A stretch of DNA of 64,000 bases from Petaurus breviceps papuanus. Taxonomy: Eukaryota > Chordata > Mammalia > Diprotodontia > Petauridae. Of this stretch, positions 32,027 through 43,909 are shown in pieces. How positions within the stretch are numbered: the stretch's first letter is position 1; every line of letters starts with the position of its first letter. A program made the translations under genes and the position numbers. The DNA is taken from positions 29,493,131 to 29,557,130 of the forward strand of contig JAMXIF010000065.1 in the NCBI GenBank assembly GCA_028583685.1, in the 5' to 3' direction. The notes under the pieces were generated by a model that was not told the origin of the DNA, did no database searches, and saw nothing but the letters and a program-made list of their open reading frames with translations.

Positions 32027-33867
32027 TTTCATTTTTGTTTTTTATCTCTTTGGGAATACAGATTTAGTAGCGATATTGCTTCATAAATGACTATGCATGA
32101 TTATAGCCCTTTGGGAATACTTCAAAATTGCCCAACTAGAATGACTAAATGAGTATACAGCTTCACCAATAGCATATTACTGTTTTAATTTTCCCACATC
32201 CTCTCCAACATTTCTCATTTTCCTTAACTGCCATATTCAGAAATTTGACACTTGTGAGGTAGTGGCTCAGAGTTGTTTTAATTTGCATTTCTCTCATCAA
32301 TAGTGATCCATTGCATTTTTTCATATGCGTATAGATAGCTTTAATTATTTTGTCTGAAAACTGCCTGTTCATTTACTTTGACAATTTATCAATTGAGGAA
32401 TGGCTCTTGTTTCTATAAATTTCACTCAGTTTTCTTTAGGTTTGAAAAATGAAGTCTTTATCAGAGAAACTCAATGTGATTTTTTTTTCACATTAATGAT
32501 TATCAAATATGTATTTTTCTCCATCCTATTTTCCCCTGTTAATCCTACTTTCTCTCCTTTTACCCTGTCCCTTCTCAGAAGTGTTTTACTTCTGCCTTTT
32601 ACCTCCCCCAAATTGCCCTCCCTTATACCAACTCACCTTCCTTCTCTTATCCCCTTCCCTTCCTATGTCCCTGTGTGGTAAGACAGATTTCTACAACCAA
32701 ACAGATATGGATATTATTCTCTCTTTAAGTCAATTCCAATGAGAGTAAGATCTATGTGCTCCCCTCCCTGTTTTCCCCATTTTCCCCTCCACTGCAAGGT
32801 CTCATTCAGGCCTCATTTATGTCAGATAATTTATCTCATTCTACCTCTCCCTTTCCCCTTCTCACAGTCTATTCTTCTTTCTCATCGCTTAATTTTATTT
32901 TATATTTTAATAATCATTCCATCACATTCAACTCACACCTCTACATTCTGTCTCTGTATACTCTTTCTAATTGCCCTAGTAATAAGAAAGTTTTGAGGCA
33001 TTACATCTCATTTTTCCCATGTAGGAATATAAACAGTTTAATAATATTGAAACCCTTATAATTTCTCTTTTCTATTTCTCTTTTTATGCTTCTTTTACAT
33101 CGTGTATTTGAAAGTCAAATTTTCTATTCAGCTCTGATCTTTTCATTAGGAATGCTTGAAAGTCTTCTATTTCATTGAATTTCCACTTTTTCCCTTGAAG
33201 CTTTGCTGAGTAGGTGATTCTTTGTTGTAATCCTAACTCTTTTGAACTCTGGAATGTTATACTCCTTTAAGGTAGAAGCTGGTAACTCTTGTATTATTCT
33301 GACTGTGGCTCCAAGATATTTGAATTGTTTCTTTTTCACTGCTTATAGTATTTTCTCCTTGATCTAGGAGATCTAGAATTTGGTATAATATTCCTGGGAA
33401 TTTTCATTTTTAAAGCTCTTTCAGGAGGTGATAGGTGGATACTTTGGGTTATTATTTTGCCTTCTGCTTCTAGAATCTCAGGCTATTTTTCCTTAATAAC
33501 TTCTTGAAAGATGATGAGGATGCTATTTTTTAATCATAGCTTTAACATAATACAATAATTTGTAAATTATTTCTCCTGAATCTATTTTCCCAGGTTGGTT
33601 GTATTTCCAATGAGATATTTCATATTTTCTTTTATTTTTATTCATTTGATTTTGATTATTTCTTGATGCCTCATAAAGTTATTAGCTTCCATTTACATGA
33701 TTCTGATTTTTAAGAAATTATTTTCTTCAAATGATCTTTTGTACCTCCTTTTCCATTTGGACAACTTTACTTTGTAAAGAGTTCTTCTTTTCAGTGAATT
33801 TATGTATATCCTTTTTTCCCCATTTGGCCAATTCTGCTTTGGGGGGCATTATCTTTATCAAAAATCT

Positions 33868-34122
33868 TTATCGGATTTTTGTGCCTCTTTTATCATTTGG
33901 TCTATTTTGTTTTCTTAAGGTGCTATTTTCTTCAATATTTTTTATGCTTCTTTTACCAAGCTGTTGATGCTTTTCCCATGATTTTCTAGCATCACTCTCA
34001 TTACTCTTCCCAATTTTTGCTCTACTTCTCTTACTTGATTTTCCATTGTTTTTAGCTCTTCCATGGCCTGAGACCAATTCATATTTCTCTTTGAACCTTT
34101 GGTTACAGGAATTTGATTTCAT
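33868..34122 (-). pseudogene. L1 ORF1 remnant (coiled-coil part)
   Basis: An 84-codon frame that parallels the first half of the ORF1 product at 60671-61042. It shares the order of an acidic/basic helix, 'GR...KIGKSNESD...', and a C-terminal NSTLRKQNR region that corresponds to NNTLKNRLT. The L1 ORF1 product is an RNA-binding trimeric coiled-coil protein. Frame is lost on both sides. Confidence 0.55.
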
Positions 34123-34989
34123 TCTCTACTTCTGAGTGTGTGTTTTGATATTACTAGTCACAATATGGTCATATTTTTGTTGTTGTTTCCTCATTTTCCA
34201 GAATATTTCTTGACTTTTACCTCTATATTAAAGGGGCTCATACATCCCAAATGGCTGGTGCACTATCTCAAGTTTCAAGATTTTTTGTGCAACTGTTCTC
34301 AGAGGTAATTCTGGGGACCTGTAAGTTTTTGGCTTTTTCAAGGTGGTATAATCTAAGGAGAGGTGTGCTTACTACTCTTCTGTACTGGTTCGTGAATGAC
34401 CACAAGCACTCTTTTCCATCTTGGAACTGTGACCAGGGTCCCTGATCCCCTAGGGCTGCAAGCTCTGCTGTACTAGTGCCCCTCCTTGCACCTGAACTAA
34501 GACCCAGAACCGTAACTCATATCCAAGTATAGTCAATGCAACAGAGTCCTGTCCCTGGTGCCAGCAAAGAGACCCTTGTAAATCTCCTTTTACCCAGTTG
34601 TCTGATCCCCTTAACATCTTTGGGCTGAGAGGTTTGGAAACCACTGCTGCTGTCACTGATACAGTCACCCCAAAGCCTGTTCTTGGTTTGCTGCAGCCCA
34701 GTCTGTGCTGACACTACCCATGTTGGACTGTGCTCCTCTCTCACACTGGAACAACAGACCTTTCATGCTGAACATCTAAATTGTTCTAAAAAATTGTTTC
34801 ACTTCATCTCTTCTTGGGCTCTGTCACTCTAGAATGTTGTTAGAGTCATTATTTAAAGGTATTTGGAGTGGTTAAGAGAAGACGTCACGCAAGTCCCTGC
34901 CTTTACTCTGCCATCTCTGTCCAATATGCCATTCATGATCTCTTAGTGTGGGGAATTCTCATTTTGGATAATCCCTCCAATAAAGCATA

Positions 34990-35125
34990 TCAACAACTCT
35001 TTTCTATTTCTAAATCTTAGGGATCTTCCTAGAACACTGTGAATGTTGATGACTTGCCCATAGTCATGTTGAACCCAGATCTTTTTGACACCATGGATAT
35101 CCTTCTATCTACAACTCCACCTTCC
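34990..35125 (-). mobile_element. MIR-type SINE, diverged
   Basis: 'atgacttgcccatagtcatg' and 'accatggatatccttctatc' recall the antisense core and head. Confidence 0.45.
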
Positions 35126-35344
35126 CTTTCTTGTAGTAATTAATTAGCTAACTTAATTTCACTGCCCTTTCATCAGAACTGGAGCAAGTCATGAAGTTTT
35201 TCACATAATATTGCATAGATTAGCAAACAAAAACAACAACAATAACAACACTAACTATACCAATTACACTTCCTGAAAACTTAAATGGTAACAGGTGGTT
35301 AGGTCAATGGTGGTCCTTTGACCTCCCTATGCCTTACATTTCAT

Positions 35345-35520
35345 TAGAAACTCATAGCCTTACAACAACCCAATGAGGTAGGTATGAGGTACATACTATA
35401 GCTTTGATAATTCTCATTTTACAGAAGGGAACTTAGGCGGAGAGATGTTAAATTATTTATCACAGAAGAGTCAGCTAAAATATATTAGAGGTGAAATTTG
35501 AAATCAATTCTTTCTTACTT
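35345..35520 (-). mobile_element. MIR-type SINE
   Basis: 'aacaacccaatgaggtaggt', 'tctcattttacagaagggaa' and 'gaggtgaaatttgaaatcaa' match the antisense MIR order. Confidence 0.75.
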
Positions 35521-35534
35521 CCATTGTAACATAT

Positions 35535-36000
35535 TCAGCAAGTTGTCATCCAGGCTCTATTTGAAAACCTTTAACAAGTAGTTGTCATTCAATTCTTTCA
35601 GTTATCTCTGATTCTCTTTGACCCCAGTTGGGATTTTCTTGGCGAGGATGCTGGAGAGGTTTGTAATTTCCTTCTCCAGGTCATTTTACAGTTGAGGAAA
35701 CCGAGGCAAAGAGGGTAAAATGATTTTCCCAGGGTTATATAACTACTCAGTTTCTGAGGCCAGATTTGAATTCAGGAAAAAGAGTCTTCCTGACATCAAG
35801 TCCAGAACTCTAACCACTGCACCACTTACCTCTCCCTTCTAACAAGGGGAACCAATACTTCATTGCCCATTCCATTTTGGACACCTCCAATTAATAGTAA
35901 GAGTTTCTAGGCATCAACCCAATTGATCTCTTGGCAACTTCCATGCCCTGCTTTTGACTCTGCTCTCTGGAGCCCAACAGAGAAAAATCAGAGAATTTAT
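35535..36000 (-). mobile_element. CR1/L3-type fragment split by a SINE
   Basis: 35540-35580 ('gttgtcatccaggctctatt') and 35848-36000 ('cattgcccattccattttgg', 'aacttccatgccctgctttt', 'ctctctggagcccaacagag') are consecutive in the antisense CR1/L3 consensus. A separate 3' end of the same family follows at 36000-36110. Confidence 0.65.
35581..35836 (-). mobile_element. tRNA-RTE SINE inserted in CR1/L3
   Basis: A full-length 256 bp copy: 'gttgtcattcaattctttca' (3' side), 'gatgctggagaggtttgtaa', 'ttacagttgaggaaaccgag' and 'taaccactgcaccacttacc' (5' side). Flanks TTTAACAAG (35570) and TTCTAACAAG (35837) look like a target-site duplication. Confidence 0.85.
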
Positions 36001-36114
36001 GATCTGGAAGTGGCCATCTAACCAATTCATACATGAAAGGATTCTATGTGAGACCAATCATCTTGTGGATTATCAAATTCTCCACTTTTCTGAAGACATT
36101 TTAATGCAATAGCC

Positions 36115-36775
36115 CTAGCATTGGACACCCAGGTTAAGATTCATCTGTGGTCACTAAATACCTTGGAGCTGATTTCAAACACCACCCCCCTCCTCATCCC
36201 AAGACTCTCTCATTCATACAAATAAGATAAATTCTTGATAAAATTTTGTCTGCAATTTGAGCTGTGGTCCTGTTGCCATGGTCAATTATTATATTCGTAT
36301 CAATCATAGCCAAAGGGCATGGAGACAGGCAGGAGGGATTCATGATGAAAGGCACAAAAATTTGGCCTGCCAACAACCAATCCTTTCAGCTATGGACACT
36401 GGAGTCTCTGTGAGTAATACAGCCTGTATGCCAATGCAAGGGACCTCATGAATAATACACATGAACCTAGGAATACTGAAACAGCAAGCCTTTCTGAAGT
36501 GAAAACTACAGTATTCTGATAAAATACAGTGCTCAGAGAAGGAGATTTTATTTTCTCAAGCACATTACACTTTGATGGGGTGTTAACACACCACACAGAC
36601 ATTTACAGGTAGATAATGAGCATCTGGATTGCTTGAGATGATGGTTTCTACCTATCTATATTACAACTGACATATGTAATATGCTTTCAAGTTTTAAAGT
36701 CTTCAGTGAAAATTTTACAAGGTCACCAATCAAATGGAGAACTAAGAAAAAACACAAATAAAATAGAAACATCAT
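36115..36775. other. Unassigned sequence
   Basis: No gene or repeat recognised. Confidence 0.45.
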
Positions 36776-36779
36776 AGGA

Positions 36780-36975
36780 CACTGACAAAAACTGGATTTT
36801 GAGTCTGAGGAACTGAAGTCAGAGGATTCAAACCAAAGTCCTCTTGCTTCCCATCTGTGTGACCTTCATTAAGTCACTTAGTTTCTCTGGGCTTCAGATT
36901 CCTCCTCTATGACATAAGAGGATTGGACTGATTGAATTCTAGTCCTCTATCCATGAATCTATGACTCTTTCTTGT
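36780..36975 (+). mobile_element. MIR-type SINE with CR1-like tail
   Basis: 'tctgtgtgaccttcattaag', 'tctgggcttcagattcctcc', 'aagaggattggactgattga' and the ending CCATGAATCTATGAC. Confidence 0.75.
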
Positions 36976-37124
36976 AAGAGGATCCTGATCACAGATAGAA
37001 CCAGTACAACTGTGAAGTCAGGCAAAGTTGTTTCTCAGCTCCTTCCCACCCTTTTTTTCAGAGCTAACATCTGGCAAGGTTTTACTCAGAGATATTAAGT
37101 TGTCCCTTGCCACTATCATCTGTA

Positions 37125-37432
37125 AGCTATCAAGTATTCAGTGGGTGTCTAGTGCTAATCACAGTGTATGAAACATCAATAAATACTTATTGATTGGCTG
37201 ACCACCTGAACATTTTTTAAATTTATTCATTCAACTCAAGTAAGGCATTTAATCAGAGAATTACTCTATGCTTTGGAGAACATGAAAAGTTTAGGTAAAA
37301 GATGGTCACTTCCATAATGGAGCTTATGGAGCTTTCTCATATGGAGAGAAAACCAATTAATCATTTATTAAGGTCTTATGATGTATGGAATGTTTTATTA
37401 GATCCTGAGAATATAAAGACAAAAATAAAATA
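37125..37432 (-). mobile_element. L2-type tails: one sense, two antisense fragments
   Basis: 37125-37205 is a sense L2 tail ('aataaatacttattgattgg'). 37215-37345 and 37350-37432 are antisense tails ('tggtcacttccataatggag', 'atttattaaggtcttatgat'). They probably represent three small fragments. The strand given is that of the two larger ones. Confidence 0.5.
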
Positions 37433-37469
37433 AAACAATAATAATTATCTATAAAATTAATCAAAACAA

Positions 37470-37632
37470 TGACTATTTTATTAAGTATTGTTACTAGCTT
37501 CAACTGCTTGCAATTTCAATATTAGAAAGTTATCAATAGCAAGAAGATGTCAAATGACTTGTTCTGTCACACAGCAATTTGGATACTAGACTTGAGCTTA
37601 TGACTTCCTGAATTTGAGTTTCTATCTATTCA
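37470..37632 (-). mobile_element. MIR-type SINE, diverged
   Basis: 'gtcaaatgacttgttctgtc' and 'gagcttatgacttcctgaat' follow the antisense core and head. Confidence 0.55.
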
Positions 37633-37639
37633 TACACTT

Positions 37640-38925
37640 CCTTTACTACTCCAGTATGTCAATGCTTATTAATTTCCATGTCCCTCTAAATACACTGTTC
37701 CTGACAGAACTCATATATTTAACTAAATCATATCACTTTAAGCATATTTCCTGTTTTGCATTCACCTTTGAAAGCATCAGTTTAAAATTTCCAATTCAGT
37801 CAATATTCATATCAACTTTAGGCTGATAGGCTCTAAGAAGCATCATTCATATTCAAGATTATTTTTATCATTGTTAGTTGTGTTGTTGTTGTTGTTTTGG
37901 GTTTGGTTTTTGTATACTGTTAAGACAAAGCCTGAGTGTAAAAGATTATTTGACATTTTAAGACTGACAAAATCACCTTCAATAAACAATACAAGCCCAC
38001 GGATAATTACGATTTTGATATTCTCAATTAAGCACAATGGTAAATTAAAGGAAACAGTAGAGCTTTCTGCATAGCTTCTGATGTATCTAAAATATCTTTA
38101 CTCTTGACAGGATTTCAATAAGGATTTATTTCAACAACAGCAAAACAACTCATCAATTTATTGTAGAGGGGGAAAATAAAGCTAGTTGTCTGGTATCATA
38201 TAGACACAACCAACTGGTTATTGGAGTGAATTTCTCAGTGTTGATTGTCTTCACAGCAATCATGTAGACCTAATCTAAATTGGGAAGGGGAAAAGGAATA
38301 AATGAGAGTAATGTTGATGTAAGTCAGTAATGCTGCATTAGGATGGAATGAAATGTTTGTGAGAAAAATAAATTACAGTAATTCTCTAGGGAGAACTGAC
38401 AGGTCTTCCTGATGATGACTACAACCATGGAGTAATTTTAACAAATGATATCTGTTTATGGCTTGGTGAAAAATGGCTATCCACAATGTTGTATGCTGGG
38501 GAACTTATTTCCAGTTAGAGAAAAACACAGAAAGCATGTAATGCAGTGAAAGATGAAATAAGGGCATTACAGATGGTCAGTCTTGATGATTCAAACTCTC
38601 AGAAGGAAACATATGTTAGGACAAGATAAAGCTGCTTGAGTTGAGCCTGGATTATCCAGATAATTGTTAACTCTACAGACCTGGCCTGAATGGCCTTTCA
38701 ATTTAAGTGTTATTAGTGGATCCAACATAGAGAAATCTATGTTGATTACATTTTTTAATTTTTGGAAGATCTACCTTTCTCCCTCACCTTCTGTGTCATA
38801 GAACAGTGAAATGAGAAATGACATGCTTCACATAGGAGGCTGAAGAAAATGACTTAAAAAAAAAGTAGAAAAGGGTCATCATGAATCACTATAAATAGAT
38901 CAGAGAAACCTGTTTCAAGAGACAA
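37640..38925. other. Unassigned 1.3 kb
   Basis: AT-rich with a short (GTT)n at 37876-37896. No gene or repeat recognised otherwise. Confidence 0.45.
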
Positions 38926-38929
38926 TAAA

Positions 38930-39150
38930 GCAGCTAGGTAGTGCAGTAGATAGATTATTGGACCTGGAGTGAAGAAAATTAGTATTCAGATCCAGCTCAG
39001 ACACTTAGTTAACTGTGTGACCTTGGGCAAGTCACTTAACTACTCCTTGTCTCAGTTTCCTTAACTGATAAATGAGAATAATAATGATGCCTCCCAAATA
39101 TTATGAAAATCAAAAGAGATATTTTTTAAAAAGTAATTTGAAAAATTAAG
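38930..39150 (+). mobile_element. MIR-type SINE, tRNA-like head kept
   Basis: 'aagcagctaggtagtgcagt' (head), 'gtgtgaccttgggcaagtca' (core) and 'aaatgagaataataatgatg', then a shortened 3' part. Confidence 0.85.
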
Positions 39151-39204
39151 GTTATCAAAATAATCATAATCATCATCATCAATCATTGCAGGGTGATGAA
39201 AGGA

Positions 39205-39348
39205 AACATAGTATTGGGAGAAGTTCATGAGATTTGAAGTCAAACAAACTTGGATGCACCTGAGCAGCATCTATGAGACCTTAAGCAAATTATTTTATTT
39301 CTCTGGTCCTTAGTTTTCTCAGAGTTAAAATGAAGGATTTGGACTAGA
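39205..39348 (+). mobile_element. MIR-type SINE with CR1-like tail
   Basis: 'gagatttgaagtcaaacaaa', 'atgagaccttaagcaaatta', 'ctctggtccttagttttctc' and 'ggatttggactagagc'. Confidence 0.65.
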
Positions 39349-39349
39349 G

Positions 39350-39585
39350 CTGCTCTTAACCTTGTGACCATGAATATGCATGCATGCATGCATGTATATA
39401 TGTATGTAATTATCCAATCATTATTTGTTTGGTTATTTATTTTTTGCTAAGAGCATTCCAATATAATTGTTTTCCTTTGCAATCCTAAATATTTTAACCC
39501 TTTAAAAACGTTATGCTGAGGAATCTTTTGGCTTTACCAGAATGCCAGAGGGTTTCTTGACACAAAGCAACTTGAGAAACACTAA
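39350..39585 (+). mobile_element. hAT-like non-autonomous DNA transposon (MER5-like)
   Basis: The terminal sequences 'ctgctcttaaccttgtgacc' and, inverted, 'gacacaaagcaacttgagaa' form imperfect inverted repeats. The interior 'ccaatataattgttttcctt' and 'ggctttaccagaatgccaga' matches a hAT/MER5-type consensus I recall. A second copy is at 54211-54345. An ATGC microsatellite lies at 39376-39395. Confidence 0.5.
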
Positions 39586-39604
39586 ATTCTATCATCTCTA
39601 AGTC

Positions 39605-39722
39605 TTATGGTTCTTCACAGAAGAAAGAAAGTTGCTTGAAGTCAGGGATTATTTAGATTTTGTCTTTGTACCTTCCAGTGGCATGCAAACACGGGCTCAG
39701 CAAAATTTGAATTTAATTGATT
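39605..39722 (+). mobile_element. L2-type 3' tail
   Basis: 'gttgcttgaagtcagggatt' and 'gtaccttccagtggcatgca' match loosely, ending in AATTTGAATTTAATTGA. Confidence 0.5.
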
Positions 39723-39724
39723 TT

Positions 39725-40440
39725 AGAACACACAAATGGCCATGAGTCAGCTCAGCTTCTCCTGCTCAAGAATTGGATTTTCGAAGAGAAAGTAGGAAAC
39801 TCTTGGTATAGTGCAGAAAGTTCATGGTTTGTATGTTTTTTAGTATCCAAAAACAGAGGCATACTGTAGCTCATCCTAATGACAGCAAAAGAGGTAGCTT
39901 TAAAAGTGTAACTTTTTTTGCTTTTGCTTCATTTGGCAATGAATAAGATTTAGGTAGGAGAAGAGTCATGATACTATACCGAATCTGGTGAATTACAGAC
40001 CTAGAGAGGCAAAAACAAAAAACAAACAAAACAAAACAAAAAAAACACCTCAACTCATTTACTTCTGAATGCTTGGGTAAGCTTCTCAAGAGCATTATTT
40101 TCCTCTCCAACCTCGATTTTTTTCTATTATTTGGTTATTTTCAGGAATGCTTTATTATTTGTCTTTGTCATTGCTATCTATTTATGCAATAAATGCTTAT
40201 GTCTTTCATGAATTAACAGATCTTAAAACCTTGTTGCAAGGGGACACTGTCAAGTGCCTTTTTATAGCTATTAATTTTTGTTTTCTACTGTCTTTTTTAT
40301 ATTTCATTAGAGCTTGGAAATAACATATTTTCCCCCTTTCCTTATTTTAAGAACTTAAATATGTCAACGGGCACTCTATATAATATAGAACACTTCTCTT
40401 ATTATGTCTTGTGTCTACATGTAATTGTTTGATACAGATA
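39725..40440. other. Unassigned AT-rich sequence
   Basis: No gene or repeat recognised. An AAAAC-rich stretch lies at 40012-40046. Confidence 0.45.
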
Positions 40441-40444
40441 TTTT

Positions 40445-40612
40445 TAAAAGAATCATAAGGTCGCAGATTTAAAGCTGTTAAGAACATCAGATTCAAGCTT
40501 CTTATTTATAGAAAAGGTAACTGAGTCCCAAATAGATATTTCCCCAGTGTCTCAAAGTTAGTAAGTGTCTGAGCCAAGATTCAAAAACAGATCTTGCTGG
40601 TTCCAAGACAAT
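40445..40612 (-). mobile_element. MIR-type SINE
   Basis: 'gaaaaggtaactgagtccca', 'tgtctgagccaagattcaaa' and 'gatcttgctggttcc'. Confidence 0.65.
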
Positions 40613-40744
40613 GGGCATGGACTAGAGGAATGACGTTTTGCTCTTATTTTCATTCACCCGAGGACATGTAAAGTATGTCTTTCAACATGAAGTACTGGCT
40701 AATAATAAAATGAGTGTTCCAGGTGCTTTGAGTTACTTATTAGG

Positions 40745-40918
40745 TGCCAGGAAAAAGGAGAATAGGAGAAAGAGAAGAAAGGAGAGGAGTAAGTAGAAAA
40801 GATGGAAATGAGAGGAGAAAGAAGAAAAAGAAGTGAAAAAAGGAGAACTGGAAAGAGAAGGATAAAGATGAGGAAGAAGAGAAGAAAGAGAAAGAAGAGG
40901 AACAGAAAGAAGATTATG
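40745..40918. repeat. Purine tract, AGAAGGAGA-type
   Basis: About 170 bases that are nearly all purine on the plus strand. Confidence 0.92.
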
Positions 40919-41267
40919 CAACTAACTATAATCTAAGATTTCAAAAATTTAGCACCCACAACCACTACTACTACTGTTTCATGGGACTACTCTTTAAAAC
41001 ATTTTTTTTCTTTGTTGGTGATCATATCTTGCTATTTCCCATTCAAAATGATAGCTAAACTACCAAGATGTAATCTCCCTTAAAAGCAGATGATCATCTG
41101 TGGGTCTGTCCATTCAATCCAGAGAGTTGTGGGGGTTTTTTCCTCTCAAATAAACAGGCAGAGTACTTTGTCATTTGCATAATATAATATGAGGGACTGA
41201 GGAAGATTCCACAAAATAGGTATCTTCACCATAGAAGGATGAGAGAAGGGTAACATGTTAATTGAGG

Positions 41268-41462
41268 CAACATAGATTTAATGAAGAAACTACTGGATTT
41301 GGAATCCAAAGATGTGGGTATGAGTTCTGAATTTGCAACGCACTTCCTGTGCTAAGGCTAAATATTTCCCCCCATTGGCCTTGGTTTCTCCATCTGCAAA
41401 AATTAAGGAGGGTGGCCTAGAAGACTTTCCAATTCTAAAATCCTGTGATCTAAAATTGATAC
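41268..41462 (+). mobile_element. MIR-type SINE with CR1-like tail
   Basis: 'ggatttggaatccaaagatg', 'gccttggtttctccatctgc', 'gggtggcctagaagactttc' and the end AAAATCCTGTGATCT. Confidence 0.7.
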
Positions 41463-41464
41463 AA

Positions 41465-42125
41465 GTTCTCAGATATCTTGAGATTTATTCCTAAGCTTGA
41501 CATAAATCTTCCACTCTCCTAACTTAAAAGATAGATAATTCACCTTGATAACCTTTATATAACACTATCACCAACTATCTAGATACTACCTAAAATTTTA
41601 TTTATACTGAGTGTAGGGAGGAAGATTTTCTTCATTTGGGCAACTTCTGAGAAAGATGTATATGCCATGATGTTTTAAGTGAAGGGTATTTCTTAAACAT
41701 TTTTGCAACAAAAGTGATTATTAGAAGTTGAAATGCTAAAGAGATGTAGAAGAGAGAATAATGACATGAGAAAAATCATGGCTAATATATTTTAACTGAC
41801 CAATCAATTCAGAAGAGATTACTAAGAAATAAAATAAAATTGAAATATTTTTGTTAAATTACTGCTTTTCAACAAACAAAAGATGCATCAAAGATGCAAT
41901 GAATCTGATTTGATTTACCTTTGTCTAGTACATATTCACAAATATTCAGTCAATTACCCAAGACACATTGGTAAAGGGCTCCCTACACTTCCATTCATTC
42001 TCTGTCATATTTATATATTCTCTTTTCAACCCTGCCTATTCTCTTGCTTAAGTTTTGTTTTGGTTGTAGATATTTATGCTCATTTTGCAATTTTTGGAAC
42101 ACCTGAATTCATGCCACTACTATAT
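41465..42125. other. Unassigned AT-rich sequence
   Basis: No gene or repeat recognised. Confidence 0.45.
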
Positions 42126-42126
42126 A

Positions 42127-42320
42127 TATAACATTCTCAAAGTGTTTCTATCACAGCATCTCATTTGACGTAGGAAATGCAAACATTACTATGAACAGTT
42201 TAAAGATAGAGAAATGAAACTGAGGCTCATATAGATTGGACTTGACAATCAGCATAAGGTTGGGATCAGAACTGGAATCTGAATTCAGTTCTTCTGACTC
42301 TAGATCCTCCACTTTTTATT
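42127..42320 (-). mobile_element. MIR-type SINE
   Basis: 'cagcatctcatttgacgtag', 'agagaaatgaaactgaggct' and 'cttctgactctagatcctcc'. Confidence 0.75.
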
Positions 42321-43024
42321 AGCAATGCATAGACATGCTTGCTAGGAGCTAAAATTTCCTCCCCCATCCCCAATCCATTTTCAGTGATCTATTTCTTTGC
42401 TTCCTTCATGCTACCATTTGGGTAACACTGAATTGAAAAAGGCCATTAAAAAAAATCATGTTCCACTGACCTTTGAATCACAAATCTCTCTACAATCCCA
42501 CTGACCAGGACACAACCTGTACTTGATTATCACCAATGATGGCAAACTCATTATCCTAATAAGTAGTCCATTATATTTGTAGATGTCACTGATAATGAAG
42601 ACATTCTTTTAAAATCTGAATCCATGTTACTTCTACTCACTCATCTGCTGATTGACCCATTTAAAACCCTAAAATGCTTCCCATTGTGGAAGGATAGTTT
42701 ACTTTGAACTCAATGACAATTCAAGAAAACAAAAAAAATGCCATCTTCTTTAGTCATAGTAAGAGATTAAAGAAAATCATAAAAAGGCAGGCTGATACAT
42801 TACTAGGGAGACCCTTCAATCACTGAAGTACTCACTTGCAAAAGAGAATAACAACTCATTAATTCAATATTGGTGAATTGGAAATAGCATTTCAGTTTTG
42901 GCAATTACTAATCCCCAGTAAGCTAGTCAAGATTCCCCCATTAAAACTGCGTGTGGTTGATTAATTAAAAGAAAATATGATCAGACAGCAACATAGTCAC
43001 CTGAATGACCCTTGCTTACCTTTC

Positions 43025-43905
43025 TAGAACAAAATGAGCACAGCATTGGAAGAAATTTTGGAGGCCTTTTAGTGTAAACCCCACATGAAAAAGATTTGCA
43101 ATATAGCATATTTGGACAAGGGCTTGAAGCCCTTGAATGAGGGGGAAGCTATTTCCTTTAGGGGCAGCTCTTTATGCTTCAGGATATCCCTAATGGTTAA
43201 AAACATTTATTTTATATCAAATAAAAATAAGCCTTTATGCAATGTGCCTATAAGGAGAAGTAGCATAAATACAATTTCCCTTCTACACAATAGCCCTTCA
43301 AATGCTTTAAGATGTATAACTTTTTCTCACTGAGGCCTCTCGTCTTTATTTTAAATCTCTCTAACCTACAATTGAACCTAACATGGCATGAACTCAAGGC
43401 CCTTCTTCATTCTCATTTCCTTGCTCTTGACCTCACCAGCTTATTAACACCTTACTTACAGTGGTGCTGACAACTGAGAGCTATTTTCTAGATGTCACCT
43501 GATCATGAGAATGTGCAGAGGGGCCCCTCATCCCCCTTTTCCTGGAAGCCTCCCTTTCTTAAAACACTTCAAGATCACATTATCATCTGAAGCTACCACA
43601 TTATATTGCTGCCTCATACTAAGAAGGTAATCCACTAAATCCCTACAATTAAAAAAAAAGTAGCAATATCACTAAAGTAGCATCAATTAATGGCTTCCTA
43701 ACAATGCCCAAGTCAATAATTGGAAAGCTAGTTTTAACCCAAATATAAAACTTCACACTTATGCCTATTTAATTCCATTATATTAATTTCAATCTAAAAT
43801 TCTGTCTTTTCAAAATCACTTTAGATGCTGACCCAGTATGCTATTTACCTCTTCCAACTTTATATCATCTGTGGAACCAGTAAAACAATGATAATAACAA
43901 TAAAA
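43025..43905 (-). mobile_element. CR1/L3-type LINE copy
   Basis: The antisense order is 'cattggaagaaattttggag', 'gagggggaagctatttcctt', 'ggcatgaactcaaggccctt', 'ctaaatccctacaatt' and 'attttaaatctctctaacct'. The 3' side starts near 43025. A smaller related piece may lie at 42480-42645. Decayed, no open frame over 85 codons. Confidence 0.55.
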
Positions 43906-43909
43906 TAAT

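Larger units (their letters stand above)
31340..34925 (-). mobile_element. L1 or half-L1 (HAL1-like) element, 5' UTR to 3' UTR
   Basis: On the minus strand the copy runs from a 5' UTR end (about 34925, 'agagatggcagagtaaaggc') through ORF1 to a 3' end near 31340. ORF1 remains at 34122-33868 read VRAKIGKSNESDAR-like coiled-coil sequence, and the RRM start is near 33580. Between ORF1 and the last 130-200 codons of ORF2 (plus strand 'tttgcatttctctcatcaat', 32283) lies only about 0.6 kb of T/C-rich sequence (32490-33080). The endonuclease and most of the reverse transcriptase are therefore missing. This is the layout of a half-L1, or of an L1 with one large deletion. No intact frame. Confidence 0.7.
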
